Positions 8,236-17,485 of a DNA stretch of 64,000 nucleotides are shown here, in pieces. Numbering within the stretch: position 1 is the stretch's first letter; each line of letters opens with the position of its first letter. The position numbers were made by a program, and so were the translations under genes. Under the pieces are notes generated by a model, which saw nothing but the letters and a program-made list of their open reading frames with translations, was not told the origin of the DNA and ran no database searches. Source of the stretch: an uncultured Bacteroidia bacterium (GTDB lineage Bacteria; Bacteroidota; Bacteroidia; Bacteroidales; UBA932); NCBI GenBank assembly GCA_902784435.1, contig CACZUR010000009.1, forward strand, positions 62,001 to 126,000. The letters run 5' to 3'.

Positions 8236-8798
8236 TAGAAGAACAGGCCGAGCGTGATTTTGATACCCTGGTAGTTTCCTTCCTGGATGGCACCCTGCAC
8301 AGCGGCGGTGTTGGCCTTCTGGAGAGCGCCCAGGTTCTTGAACCACTGGACACGTACCTGGAGGTGTTCCAGGATGTCGCAGCCGGCACCTACGGCAAAG
8401 CCATATTCCAACTTGTTGGTCACATCGTTCGCGGTTTGCTCGTTACCGGTTACCTGGTAGCCCACGAAGGGTTCGAACACACCGAAAGGACGCGCCACGG
8501 CAAAGTCGAAGCCCAGCTGGAGACCCAGGGAAGCCTCGGCGTAGCCGCTCTTGTACTGCAGGTTGTCCACGGTAGTACCCTTCACGGAATAAGTGAGGGA
8601 AGGCTGGAGGGCAAACAGGGGGCCGATTTCGGCCTTGACAGCGATACCGGCGTGCCATACGGAGGCCTTCTGGGCGTCCTGGACAGCCTGGGAAGCGTTT
8701 ACGCTGGAGGAGGTGTAACCACCTACGATACCGACCTGGGCGTTGGCCACGGTAAACGTAGCAAAAGCCAGGGCGATGATGGCGAAAATCTTTTTCAT
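8235..8798 (-). CDS. Outer membrane beta-barrel protein
   Basis: The 187-residue protein begins with a signal peptide (MKKIFAIIALAFATFTVANA, cleavage before QVG) and then alternating hydrophobic strands, ending in an aromatic C-terminus (ITLGLFF) typical of outer-membrane barrels. The length fits an 8-stranded barrel of the PorT/OmpX-like group common in Bacteroidota. There is no known ligand. It lies directly after thioredoxin and before the LOG gene, with which it shares a one-base TAATG overlap. The start is the ATG at 8798; a TTG six bases upstream is less likely. Confidence 0.85.
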   Translation of the reverse strand: MKKIFAIIALAFATFTVANAQVGIVGGYTSSSVNASQAVQDAQKASVWHAGIAVKAEIGPLFALQPSLTYSVKGTTVDNLQYKSGYAEASLGLQLGFDFAVARPFGVFEPFVGYQVTGNEQTANDVTNKLEYGFAVGAGCDILEHLQVRVQWFKNLGALQKANTAAVQGAIQEGNYQGIKITLGLFF

Positions 8799-8833
8799 GT
8801 ACAAAAAATATTAATCGGTTGTAATAATAGGTT

Positions 8834-9148
8834 CTACAGATTGGCATTGATGCGGGCGGCCAGCTCGTTCTTGGGCATGGCGCCTACGGTCTTGTCCACG
8901 ACCTTGCCGTCCTTGAAGAACAACAGGGTGGGGATGTTCATGATGCGGAACTGGGCGGCAATTTCGTCGGCGTCGTCCACGTTTACTTTCACCACCTCTA
9001 TCTGGCTGGCCATTTCCTCTTCCAGTTCGTCCAGGATGGGAGACAGCATGCGGCAGGGGCCGCACCAGGTGGCCCAGAAGTCCACGATGACCAGTTTGGA
9101 ACTCTGGAGGAGCTCCGGGAAATTGTTATTGGTAGCTACTTTTGCCAT
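8834..9148 (-). CDS. trxA: Thioredoxin
   Basis: A 104-residue thioredoxin with the classic active site WATWCGPCRM (C29, C32) and the cis-proline loop MNIPTLLFFKDG. It reduces protein disulfides in the cytoplasm. No signal peptide or transmembrane segment is visible, so it is the cytosolic form. It has its own -7 element about 25 bases upstream and is followed after 35 bases by the outer-membrane barrel gene. Confidence 0.95.
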   Translation of the reverse strand: MAKVATNNNFPELLQSSKLVIVDFWATWCGPCRMLSPILDELEEEMASQIEVVKVNVDDADEIAAQFRIMNIPTLLFFKDGKVVDKTVGAMPKNELAARINANL

Positions 9149-9171
9149 ACTTCAACGATTTATCTGATTTG

Positions 9172-9179
9172 CAAATATA
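9172..9179 (-). promoter_or_regulatory. -7 element TATATTTG for thioredoxin
   Basis: The minus strand reads TATATTTG 23 bases before the trxA ATG, in the AT-rich gap after the PII-like gene. The -33 region has only TTGG at the expected distance, so the promoter is assigned on the -7 element and location. Confidence 0.55.
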
Positions 9180-9210
9180 CACATATTTTAAAAAATACCA
9201 AGGCGGCCCG

Positions 9211-9504
9211 CTAAAGCGAAGCCTCCACGGGCAGCACATAGGCCCTGAGTCCCAGCGCCTCGTTGTTCCGGTCTGTCTCCCGCAGCGCCTCCATGATGGC
9301 GGGTGAGAGGGAATCTTCCACCATGGCTACCAGGGCGTGGTTCTGGGTGGGCCAGGCGTGGTTGCCCAGATGGGGTTCGCCGTCCACGCTTCCCCGGCCG
9401 CCAATCTCTTCCCACACGGTATAACCGCGCTGTCCCAAACCTTCCAGCAGCTGTACAATTTCCTGATTGTAAGCCTGATTATAAATTACGAATATCGCTT
9501 TCAT
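9211..9504 (-). CDS. PII-like small protein linked to an RND pump
   Basis: This 97-residue protein begins MKAIFVIYNQAYNQEIVQLLEGLGQRGYT, a beta-alpha start of the ferredoxin-like PII/CutA fold, and continues with EIGGRGSVDGEPHLG and AMVEDSLSPAIMEAL. PII-like proteins of this kind are found next to RND efflux genes in Bacteroidota, but their ligand is not established. It starts within the stop of the pump gene (ATGA), so it is translationally coupled to it. The conserved loop between strands 2 and 3 (GGRGSVDGEPHLGNHAWP) would be the place for a ligand. Fold assignment is inference from pattern only. Confidence 0.65.
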   Translation of the reverse strand: MKAIFVIYNQAYNQEIVQLLEGLGQRGYTVWEEIGGRGSVDGEPHLGNHAWPTQNHALVAMVEDSLSPAIMEALRETDRNNEALGLRAYVLPVEASL

Positions 9505-12500
9505 GCCTTTTTTGCTTTGCGTTTTGCGCGGTGTTCAGTGAACCCGCAGTAAAGGACCGGGATAAGGACGAGGGTGATGAGGGTGGAGACACTGAGGCCC
9601 CAGGCCACGGTAGTACCCAGCCCGTTCCACATTTCGGAGCCCTCTCCCCTGCCCAGGGCCATGGGGAGCATGCCCAGCACGGTGGTGAGGGTGGTCATGA
9701 GAATGGGGCGCAGACGGCTCTTGGCGGCCGTCACGGAAGCCTCCCGTACGCTGTAACCGCGCTCCTGCAGCAGGATGGTATAGTCTATGAGCACGATACC
9801 GTTTTTAACCACGATACCCAGCAGGATGATAATGCCCACGGCCGACATCATGCCGATGGCCAGGCCGGCCACCATGTTGCCCAGCATCACGCCCACGAAA
9901 GCGAACGGGATGGAGAACATGATGACGAACGGGCCCATGAAGCTTTCGAACTGCGAGGCCATGACCATATACACCAGGATGATGATCAGGAGGGCCAGCA
10001 GGATCATGTCGCCGAACATCTTCTGCTGCTCTTCGTAGTCGCCGCCGATCTGCCAGGTAAGGCCGTGCGGCAGCGGGTTCGCCGACAGTTCGGCCTGCAC
10101 GAATTCCACGCCGTCGGACAGGGCATAGCCCTTGGCCATGATACCGGTCACGGAGATATAGCGGTCGCGGTTCTTGCGCTGGATGGTGGGCGGCACCTTG
10201 GATTCCACGATGCGGCCCAGGTCTTTCACCTTCAGGGAACGGCCCTGCGCATTGGTAATCACGATGTTTTCCATGTCCTCGATGCTGGTGCGGAATTCCG
10301 GGGCATAGCGCACGCGGATGTTGTATTCCTCACCGTCTTCGCGGTAATAGGAAGCCACGGAGCCGGACATGGCGGCCGATACCGCCGCCGCCGCGGTCAC
10401 GGAAGACAGGCCGTTCAGGGCCAGTTTTTCACGGTCGAAGTCCACCTCGTATTCCGGCGTGTACTGGTCGCGGGACAGGATGGCCTGGGTGAACAGGCCG
10501 CTGTCCATCATCCGCTGGCGCACATTCCGGGCGGCGTTTTCCGTTTCCGTGAAGTCGTAGCCGTAGATTTCCACCTGCACCGAGGCGCGGCCGCCCATGC
10601 CCATGCCGCCCTCGTTCACGTTGAAGCGGTTCAGTTCCGGGAACAGTTTCAGGTCGGCCCGGATGACGTCGGCGATGTCGGAGACCGAGCGCTCACGGTC
10701 TTCCATGGAACCCACGTTGATGTTCATGGAAATGAGGTAGGTGCCGTTGTTCTGCATGGAGGCGAAGGCATTCTCGGAGTCCGCCTGGCCGAAGCTGTAG
10801 CTCATGATCTGGATTTCCGGCACGTCCTCGCGGATTTTCTGGTAAATGCGGGCCGCCACGTCACGCGTGACATCCTGTGCCGTGCCGATGGGAAGCTCGA
10901 TGGTGGCACGGATGCGGCCGGAGTCCGAATTGGGGAAGAATTCCGTCTTCATCCGGGGCACGTAAATGGCCGCTACCACGGCAAAGATGACCAGGGCGCC
11001 GGCCAGGATCCACTTCTTGTGGTTCATGCACCAGCCGATGAGGCGGGAATAGCCGGCCGAGATGGCATCCAGGGCTTTGTTCACGGGTTTGAACACCAAC
11101 GTATAGATTTTGTTGGTGGTGGGCGTGTTGTCCATGAGGACGGAGCACAGCATGGGGACCAGCGTAAGGGCCGCCGTGGTGGACACGATCATGATGATGG
11201 ACACGATCCAGCCCAGCTGGCGGAACATGATGCCGGCCATGCCGGAAATCATGGTCAGGGGCAGGAACACGCACAGCATGGTAAGGGTGGAAGCGATGAC
11301 GGAAATACCCACTTCCGCCGTACCGTGCACGGCCGCTTCCTTGGGTTTCTCGCCCCTTTCCAGGTGCGACGTCACGTTCTCCAGCACCACGATGGCGTCG
11401 TCCACCACCATGCCGATGGCAATGGACAGGGCACTCATGGATATGATATTCAGGGTGTTGCCCGTAGCAAACAGGTACAGCAGCGAGGCCAGCAGGGCGA
11501 TGGGGATGGACAGCACCACGATGAGCGTACCCTTCAGCCGGCCCAGGAACAGGAACACTACCAGCATCACCACCAGGAAGGTGATGAGGATGGTTTCCTT
11601 CAGCGAGCCGATGGTACGGAGGATGTTGTTGGAGTTGTCCACCACCGTGGTAATCTTGATATCGGCAGGAAGGTTGCGCTGCAGGTCCGCGAGGGTGGCC
11701 TTCACCTTCCGGATTACCTCGACGGTGTTATAGCCGGACTGCTTCTGGATGATGATCTGCGCGCCACGCACGCCGTTGGTGTAAGACTCCTGCGACTTCT
11801 CTTCCACATCGTCCAGGATGCGGGCCACGTCCCGGAGGTAAATGGTACCGCCGTTCACGGAACCCAGCACCACATCCATCAGTTCGGACGGATCCTGGAA
11901 TTCCTTCTTGATGCGCAGGGTATAGGTTTCCGAGCCGATATCGATGCTGCCGGAAGGGATGTTCCGGTTTTCGGCCGCGATGATCTGGGAGATGGCGGCG
12001 ATGGACAGGTTGTAAGCCTCCAGCTTGGAAGGGTCTACATATACCTGGATTTCCCGTTTGGGGGCGCCGGAAACCGACACCGTACCCACGCCGGAAACGC
12101 GGGCCAGCGGAGTGGCGACCCGCTCGTCCAGGATCTTGTCCAGGGCGCTCACGCTCTGGTCCGCCGTGGCCGACAGGATCATGATGGGCATGTCGTCTGC
12201 GCTGAACTTGAACAGGAACGGGGCCGATGCGCCGTCGGGCATCCGCTGGCTCACCATATCCAGTTTGTCACGGACGTCGTTGGTGGCCTCGTCGATGTCG
12301 GTTCCGTATTCGAATTCCAGGGTAAGGACGGCGATGTTCTCCCGGGATGTAGAGGTGATGTCCTTGAGGTCCGACACGCCGTTGAGCGAGTTCTCCAGCA
12401 CTTTGGTCAGATTGTTTTCCACATCCTCGGCGCTGGCGCCGGGGTAGGAGCTCATGACCATGATGGTGTTGGATTCGAAATCCGGGAAGTTGTCCACCGG

Positions 12501-12596
12501 CAGCCGCGTGAGGGCGAAAATGCCCAGGATGGCGAAGGCCAGGAACAGCAGCGCGGTGGTTACCGGATTGTTGACCGATGTTCTGTAGATACTCAT
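9501..12596 (-). CDS. RND efflux pump permease (AcrB/HAE1 type)
   Basis: The 1031-residue protein is a proton-driven inner-membrane pump that exports hydrophobic compounds through a trimeric complex. It shows the N-terminal TM1 (NPVTTALLFLAFAILGIFAL), two large periplasmic loops, and the TM4 proton-relay motif (MSALSIAIGMVVDDAIVVLEN) with the paired aspartates. RND repeats are visible twice (GRLKGTLIVVLSIPIAL and FIMFSIPFAFVGVMLGN). It is full length for the family. Adaptor, pump and PII-like gene are joined by ATGA overlaps, so they form one operon with the tolC-like gene. The substrate is not predictable. Confidence 0.95.
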   Translation of the reverse strand: MSIYRTSVNNPVTTALLFLAFAILGIFALTRLPVDNFPDFESNTIMVMSSYPGASAEDVENNLTKVLENSLNGVSDLKDITSTSRENIAVLTLEFEYGTDIDEATNDVRDKLDMVSQRMPDGASAPFLFKFSADDMPIMILSATADQSVSALDKILDERVATPLARVSGVGTVSVSGAPKREIQVYVDPSKLEAYNLSIAAISQIIAAENRNIPSGSIDIGSETYTLRIKKEFQDPSELMDVVLGSVNGGTIYLRDVARILDDVEEKSQESYTNGVRGAQIIIQKQSGYNTVEVIRKVKATLADLQRNLPADIKITTVVDNSNNILRTIGSLKETILITFLVVMLVVFLFLGRLKGTLIVVLSIPIALLASLLYLFATGNTLNIISMSALSIAIGMVVDDAIVVLENVTSHLERGEKPKEAAVHGTAEVGISVIASTLTMLCVFLPLTMISGMAGIMFRQLGWIVSIIMIVSTTAALTLVPMLCSVLMDNTPTTNKIYTLVFKPVNKALDAISAGYSRLIGWCMNHKKWILAGALVIFAVVAAIYVPRMKTEFFPNSDSGRIRATIELPIGTAQDVTRDVAARIYQKIREDVPEIQIMSYSFGQADSENAFASMQNNGTYLISMNINVGSMEDRERSVSDIADVIRADLKLFPELNRFNVNEGGMGMGGRASVQVEIYGYDFTETENAARNVRQRMMDSGLFTQAILSRDQYTPEYEVDFDREKLALNGLSSVTAAAAVSAAMSGSVASYYREDGEEYNIRVRYAPEFRTSIEDMENIVITNAQGRSLKVKDLGRIVESKVPPTIQRKNRDRYISVTGIMAKGYALSDGVEFVQAELSANPLPHGLTWQIGGDYEEQQKMFGDMILLALLIIILVYMVMASQFESFMGPFVIMFSIPFAFVGVMLGNMVAGLAIGMMSAVGIIILLGIVVKNGIVLIDYTILLQERGYSVREASVTAAKSRLRPILMTTLTTVLGMLPMALGRGEGSEMWNGLGTTVAWGLSVSTLITLVLIPVLYCGFTEHRAKRKAKKA

Positions 12597-13615
12597 AGCA
12601 CGTTCACCTTAACGCCGTCCTTCAGGCCGGTCTGGCCTTTCACGACGACGGTCATTCCCTCTGCAAGGCCGTCGGTGATTTCATATTCCTGGCCCAGGTG
12701 ACGGCCGATCTTCACGGGCGTATAGCGTACGGTGCCATCGGCCTGGAGCACATAGATGAAACGGGTGCCGGTGCCTTCCTGCTTCACCAGGGACTGGTCC
12801 GGGACGATGAGGCTGTGGTTGGTGCCGAAGTTCACGGTGACGCGGGCATACATGCCCGGACGGAGCACCCTGTCGGCGTTGCTGACCACGACCTCTGCCT
12901 TAAAAGTATGGGTGGCGGGGTCGATGGTGGGATACAGGCGCTCCACCTTGCCGGTGAAGCTGCGGCCGGGAAGGGCATCTACCGTGAGATTCACCTTGTC
13001 ACCTTTCTTCACCAGGGTGTATTCGCTTTCGGAAATGCCTACGAGCAGCTTCACAGGCACCACCTGCTGCACCACGAACAGCGGGGCGCTCAGGGAGAAC
13101 ATGTCCCCGGCGTCGAAGTTGCGGGCGGTGACGAAACCGCTGATGGGGCTGCGCAGGATGGTGTTTTCCTTCACATTCTCGTAATTGGTCTTGCGCACTT
13201 TGTACCCCAGTTCCGCGGCTTCAAAGTCGCTCTGGGATACGCCGCCTTCCTGATAAAGGCCTTTCAGGCGCTCGTATTCCAGTTCATCGTTCTGGACCTG
13301 GAGCTCCAGCTGCTGGAGCTGGAGACGGTCCATCTCGGCCAGGACCTGGCCTTTCTGCACATAGTCGCCCACCTCCACGTTGATCCGGCGGATGCGGCCG
13401 CCCTGCTGGGGCATGATGTTGTTGACGGCATAGGCCTGGACGGTAGAGGCATAAATGCTTTCCTGGGGGACATCCCGGGCCACTACCTTGGTCACTTCCA
13501 CATTGGGGGTTGCCGCCACGGGAGGCACGCCCGCGGGGCTGCCGTTACCGCCCTTGTTGCCGCAACCCGCGAGGGCCAGGCTCAGTGCGGCTATCACTGC
13601 AAATTTCTGTTTCAT
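12593..13615 (-). CDS. RND periplasmic adaptor (membrane fusion) lipoprotein
   Basis: The 340-residue protein is the periplasmic adaptor linking the pump to the outer-membrane channel. It has a lipoprotein signal with lipobox LALAGC (Cys18), a biotinyl-lipoyl-like half (GGRIRRINVEVGDYVQKGQVLAEMD), a helical hairpin rich in Q, L and E (about residues 110-155), a second lipoyl half (ILRSPISGFVTARNFDAGDMF) and a beta-barrel domain. The order is usual for the HlyD/MexA family. It starts nine bases after the tolC-like gene and overlaps the pump start by four bases. Confidence 0.93.
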   Translation of the reverse strand: MKQKFAVIAALSLALAGCGNKGGNGSPAGVPPVAATPNVEVTKVVARDVPQESIYASTVQAYAVNNIMPQQGGRIRRINVEVGDYVQKGQVLAEMDRLQLQQLELQVQNDELEYERLKGLYQEGGVSQSDFEAAELGYKVRKTNYENVKENTILRSPISGFVTARNFDAGDMFSLSAPLFVVQQVVPVKLLVGISESEYTLVKKGDKVNLTVDALPGRSFTGKVERLYPTIDPATHTFKAEVVVSNADRVLRPGMYARVTVNFGTNHSLIVPDQSLVKQEGTGTRFIYVLQADGTVRYTPVKIGRHLGQEYEITDGLAEGMTVVVKGQTGLKDGVKVNVL

Positions 13616-13624
13616 ATATCGTTT

Positions 13625-15139
13625 CTATTTTTCTTCTGTGAAATCGTAGCCCAGGGTTTGTTCCAGGCCGGCTTTGGCCACCACAAAATTGTACACGGCC
13701 TGGGCAGCCTGCAGGCGGGTCTGGGTAAGGGTGAGCTCCGTGTTGTTCAGGTCCGTGAGGGTGCTCTTGCCCAGCTGGTAGCTCTTGGAGGCAATGTCGT
13801 AGGCCTTCTCGGCGCTTTTCAGGGCCTCGGAAGCGGCATCGTAGGTTTTCATGGCCGTATCCATGGTGGAAAGGCTCTGCCGGATGCCGATCCGGAGCTG
13901 ACGCTCGGCGTTTTCGCGCTGCAGCTGCAGTTCATCGGCCTGGACGCGCGTCTGCTTGATGGTGTGGTAACGCTGCCCGCCGGAGAAAATGGGGATGCTC
14001 AGGGAGAACACCATGGTGCTGGAAGGCAGCCACTTCCACTGGCTCAGGTTGAATTTGTCGCTCTGCGTATAGTAGTTGTAGCTCACCTGCATGGCCAGGG
14101 TGGGCAGATAGGCATACTGCTGCATGCGGATCTGCCGGGCCAGCATTTCTGCCTGGGCGGCCAGCTGGCGCATCTGGCTGTTGCGGTCCAGCGAAGCCCC
14201 GGCGCCTTCGTTCAGGTCGTAGAACATGTGCTGGGCATAGTCTTCCAGCCGGCCCGACACGTCGATGGCGCGGTCCAGGTCCAGCCCCATGACGGCTTTC
14301 AGCTGCCACAGGCCCAGGAAAATGGCGTTCTCCGCGTTGTACAGGTTGGGGATGGCGGCGGCCAGGGAGCTCTGTGCGCGGGCCATATCCATCTCGCTGG
14401 CTTTCTTGGCGTTGTAGCGGCTTTCCGTGAACTTGAAGTTCTGGACGGCGTTCTCATAGACGGCATTGTACACATCGTAGGAGGCCTTGGCCATGAGCAC
14501 GGAGAAATAGGCCTGCTTTACGCTGGCCACGGTGCCCAGGCGGGATTCCCGGGCCTGTTCCACCGCCAGTTCCACCTGGTCGCCGGACAGCCGCAGGCTT
14601 TCCCACAGCTGGAAATTCACCAGGGGCATGGAGGCCGACAGACCCAGCTGCACCTGGTTGCGGCGGCCCATCTCGATGGGGTCGCTGGACGAAGTGGTGC
14701 TGGCGCTGGGATCTGGTGCCGGTGCCGCATAAGGCACAAAGGGCGTATTGGTGGCCGTGTACAGCTGCTGGATATAATACATGATGGGCTCGAAGGCCGA
14801 TGTGAACATGGAGGCCATGCCGCCACCGCCGCCACCGCTGTTTGCACTTTCATCGTCCGAGCCGAAGAACACTTTCTGCTTCTGGAGGGCGTAGCTGTAC
14901 ATCCCGGAAGCGTTGATCTGCGGGAAAAGAGCCCCGTAAGCGCCCTTCTTGGCATATTCGCTGCGCTGGATTTCCATATCGGCCACCTTCACGGAGGTGT
15001 TCTCGCTCAGGGCCACCCGGATGGCGTCGTCCAGGCTCAGGACCAGGGTGGTATCTGCCACCGGACGCCCGGTGCCCTGGTATTGCGCCCGCAGGCTGAC
15101 GGGTAGGAGCAAGGCGAGCGCGAGTAAATATTTCTTCAT
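13625..15139 (-). CDS. TolC-family outer membrane efflux protein
   Basis: The 504-residue outer-membrane channel begins with a signal peptide (MKKYLLALALLLPVSLRAQ) and shows the two long helical repeats typical of TolC, with LDDAIRVALSENTSVKVADMEI in the first half and LRIGIRQSLSTMDTAMKTYD in the second. A low-complexity segment (about residues 85-140; GGGGGG, then PYAAPAPDPSAS) lies in the first half where an extracellular loop is expected. The ATG at 15139 is chosen because the signal peptide begins there. It is the first gene of the efflux operon and is divergent from lgt. Confidence 0.9.
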   Translation of the reverse strand: MKKYLLALALLLPVSLRAQYQGTGRPVADTTLVLSLDDAIRVALSENTSVKVADMEIQRSEYAKKGAYGALFPQINASGMYSYALQKQKVFFGSDDESANSGGGGGGMASMFTSAFEPIMYYIQQLYTATNTPFVPYAAPAPDPSASTTSSSDPIEMGRRNQVQLGLSASMPLVNFQLWESLRLSGDQVELAVEQARESRLGTVASVKQAYFSVLMAKASYDVYNAVYENAVQNFKFTESRYNAKKASEMDMARAQSSLAAAIPNLYNAENAIFLGLWQLKAVMGLDLDRAIDVSGRLEDYAQHMFYDLNEGAGASLDRNSQMRQLAAQAEMLARQIRMQQYAYLPTLAMQVSYNYYTQSDKFNLSQWKWLPSSTMVFSLSIPIFSGGQRYHTIKQTRVQADELQLQRENAERQLRIGIRQSLSTMDTAMKTYDAASEALKSAEKAYDIASKSYQLGKSTLTDLNNTELTLTQTRLQAAQAVYNFVVAKAGLEQTLGYDFTEEK

Positions 15140-15243
15140 ACTTAGTACCAACTGATAGAATCGACTCTTTACTGCAAAAATCAAGCCTATTTTAAAAATT
15201 TTTACAAAACCGCCGATTATTTCCTTTTTTGCCGCAGAGTGCT

Positions 15244-15251
15244 TATCTTTG
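15244..15251 (+). promoter_or_regulatory. -7 element TATCTTTG for lgt
   Basis: TATCTTTG matches the TAnnTTTG consensus and ends five bases before the lgt ATG at 15256. Transcription would start at or very near the start codon, so a leaderless or near-leaderless message is likely. The 116-bp gap 15140-15255 must also hold the promoter of the efflux operon on the other strand; no clear element was found for it. Confidence 0.6.
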
Positions 15252-15255
15252 CGAC

Positions 15256-16140
15256 ATGGAACTATTGGTAGTAAAATGGAATCTGGACCCCGCCATCCTG
15301 CGTCTGGGCGGGTTTGAACTGCGCTGGTATTCGCTGCTTTTCGTAAGCGGCTTCATCCTGGGCTGGTTCATCATGAAAAGCTTCTTCAAGCGGGAAGGCA
15401 TCAAAGAGTCGCTGCTGGACCCCATGCTGTATATGCTCCTCATCTGCACCATCGTGGGCGCCCGGCTGGGGCACTGCCTGTTCTATCAGCCAGACTACTA
15501 CCTGGGCTCCTGGCAGGGGTTCTGGGAAATCTTCATGCCCTGGAAGGGCGGCCTGGCCAGCCACGGCGGCACCATCGCCCTCATTCTGGGCATCTGGTGG
15601 TATGCGCGCAAGTACGGCCCCGCCAACCACTTCGACTTTGTGTGGGTCCTGGACCACCTGGTCATCCCGGTAAGTTTCGCCGCCTGCTTCATCCGCCTGG
15701 GAAACCTTTGCAATTCAGAGATTTACGGCGGTCCCACCTCCCTTCCCTGGGGCTTCATCTTCGAGCGCAACGGAGAAACCGTTCCCTGCCATCCCACCCA
15801 GCTGTACGAAGCCCTCACCTACCTCCTGCTGGGCTTTGTCCTGCTCTGGCTGTACCGGCACAAACTGGACAGCATGTACCGCGGCACTTTCGTAGGCATC
15901 TTCCTCACCGTCTGCTTCGGCAGCCGCTTCCTCATCGAATTCGTCAAGAACGACCAGGTGGCCTTCGAGGCCGATATGGCCCTGAACATGGGCCAGCTCC
16001 TGAGCATTCCCTTCGTCCTGCTGGGCATCGGCTTCCTGGTGTATGCCTTCCGCAAGAAACTTCCCGCCCGCGCCGTCCATCCGGAAAAGGCTTCCCAAAA
16101 GAAAGAGGCCACGCATTTCGCGAGGCCTCTCCATCAGTAA
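15256..16140 (+). CDS. lgt: Prolipoprotein diacylglyceryl transferase
   Basis: Lgt transfers a diacylglyceryl group from phosphatidylglycerol to the lipobox cysteine, the first step in maturation of lipoproteins such as the GldH-like, SusD and adaptor proteins of this window. The 294-residue protein has seven or so membrane segments, the conserved GLASHGGTIAL and the family signature RLGNLCNSEIYG. The C-terminal 25 residues are polar. The ATG at 15256 follows a -7 element; the frame is open nine codons upstream but those would be ahead of the promoter. The last codons overlap a hairpin that terminates the convergent pgk gene. Confidence 0.95.
   Translation: MELLVVKWNLDPAILRLGGFELRWYSLLFVSGFILGWFIMKSFFKREGIKESLLDPMLYMLLICTIVGARLGHCLFYQPDYYLGSWQGFWEIFMPWKGGLASHGGTIALILGIWWYARKYGPANHFDFVWVLDHLVIPVSFAACFIRLGNLCNSEIYGGPTSLPWGFIFERNGETVPCHPTQLYEALTYLLLGFVLLWLYRHKLDSMYRGTFVGIFLTVCFGSRFLIEFVKNDQVAFEADMALNMGQLLSIPFVLLGIGFLVYAFRKKLPARAVHPEKASQKKEATHFARPLHQ
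16094..16130 (-). terminator. Terminator of pgk within the 3' end of lgt
   Basis: On the minus strand AGAGGCC pairs with GGCCTCT around a 13-base loop (with a smaller GCG/CGC pairing inside), followed by TTCTTTT. It lies 23 bases past the pgk stop and inside the coding end of the convergent lgt gene. Location and T-run support a terminator for pgk. Confidence 0.6.
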
Positions 16141-16152
16141 TACCGCCCAGGC

Positions 16153-17406
16153 TTAGTCCTGGATGGCTGCGATGCCGGGGAGGATCTTTCCTTCGATGGC
16201 TTCCAGCATGGCGCCGCCACCGGTGGAGACATAGCTCACTTTGTCGGCATAACCCATCTGGGTAACGGCTGCCACGGAGTCGCCGCCGCCCACCAGGGTG
16301 TAGGCGCCGTTCTTGGTGGCCTCGGCCAGGTCCTCTGCGATCTGGAGGGTACCCTTGGCAAAGTTGGGCAGTTCAAAAACGCCCACGGGACCGTTCCAGA
16401 GGATGGTCTTGGAGCTGAGGATGATCTTCTTCCAGTTCTCCAGGCTTTCGGGTGCGGCATCCATGCCCTCCCAGTCCTCCGGGATGTCGTTGATGGGGAA
16501 GATCTTGCGGGGCGTATCGTTGTCGAAGGCCTGGCCGCAGACGGTGGCCACGCTCAGGGACAGGTTCACGCCGCGTTCCTTGGCTTCCTTCATGATCTCC
16601 AGTGCATCCGGGATGAGGTCGTCCTCATGCAGGGACTGGCCGATCTTGCCGCCCTGGGCCTTGATGAAGGTATAACCCATGCCGCCGCCGATGATCAGGT
16701 TGTCCACCTTGCCCACCAGGTTCTTCAGGACAGCCAGCTTGGAGCTGACCTTGGAACCGCCGATGATGGCGGTCAGGGGGCGCTGGGCGTTCTTGAGCAC
16801 GTTGTCGATGGCCTTGATTTCGCCTTCCATCAGGTAGCCGAACATCTTGTCATTGGGGAAGTACTCGGCGATGAGGGCGGTGGAGCCGTGGGCGCGGTGG
16901 GCCGTGCCGAAAGCGTCGTTGATGTAGCAGTCTGCATAGCTGGCGAGGGTCTTGACGAATTCCTTCTGGGACTCCTTCACAGCCTTCTTGGCAGCCTTCT
17001 TTTCCTCATCGGTGGCGTCCTCTGCCAGGCCGCGGGGTTTGCCTTCTTCCTCGGCGTAGTAGCGGAGGTTCTCCAGCAGGAGGGCCTCACCGGGCTTCAG
17101 GGCATCGGCCTGGGCCTTGGCTTTCTGGCAGTCGTCGGCAAACTGGACGGGAACGCCCAGGCATTCGCTGACGCGGCCCACGATGTGCTTCAGGGAGAAC
17201 TTGGGATCCACTTTCTTGGGACGGCCCAGGTGGGACATGATAATCAGGGAACCGCCTTCTGCGAGCACTTTCTTGAGGGTGGGCATGGCCCTGCGGATGC
17301 GGGTGTCGTCCGTGATTTCAAAGTTTTCGTTCAGGGGAACGTTGAAGTCTACGCGCACAATGGCCTTCTTACCGGCGAAATTGTACTTGTCAATGAATTG
17401 TTGCAT
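16153..17406 (-). CDS. pgk: Phosphoglycerate kinase
   Basis: Pgk makes ATP from 1,3-bisphosphoglycerate in glycolysis. The 417-residue protein has the N-terminal substrate region ([10 protein letters not shown], then SHLGRPK), the hinge and the C-terminal nucleotide-binding region ([24 protein letters not shown], and the final GGGDSVAAV and STGGGAMLE). It is about 20-30 residues longer than E. coli Pgk, largely from a charged insert ([20 protein letters not shown]) near residue 130 that is common in Bacteroidales. A well-formed promoter lies upstream and a hairpin terminator after it, so it is probably a single-gene unit. Confidence 0.97.
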   Translation of the reverse strand: MQQFIDKYNFAGKKAIVRVDFNVPLNENFEITDDTRIRRAMPTLKKVLAEGGSLIIMSHLGRPKKVDPKFSLKHIVGRVSECLGVPVQFADDCQKAKAQADALKPGEALLLENLRYYAEEEGKPRGLAEDATDEEKKAAKKAVKESQKEFVKTLASYADCYINDAFGTAHRAHGSTALIAEYFPNDKMFGYLMEGEIKAIDNVLKNAQRPLTAIIGGSKVSSKLAVLKNLVGKVDNLIIGGGMGYTFIKAQGGKIGQSLHEDDLIPDALEIMKEAKERGVNLSLSVATVCGQAFDNDTPRKIFPINDIPEDWEGMDAAPESLENWKKIILSSKTILWNGPVGVFELPNFAKGTLQIAEDLAEATKNGAYTLVGGGDSVAAVTQMGYADKVSYVSTGGGAMLEAIEGKILPGIAAIQD

Positions 17407-17442
17407 AAATCGTATTGTGTGTTTGAATATCTTTCGAGCCTA

Positions 17443-17473
17443 CAAATTTAACAATCTTTACACGATTTTCAAA
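17443..17473 (-). promoter_or_regulatory. pgk promoter, -33 TTTG and -7 TAAATTTG
   Basis: On the minus strand TTTG (17470-17473) and TAAATTTG (17443-17450) are separated by exactly 19 bases, the optimal Bacteroidota sigma-ABfr arrangement. The -7 element lies 36 bases before the pgk ATG. Confidence 0.8.
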
Positions 17474-17485
17474 GAACGGGCGCCC

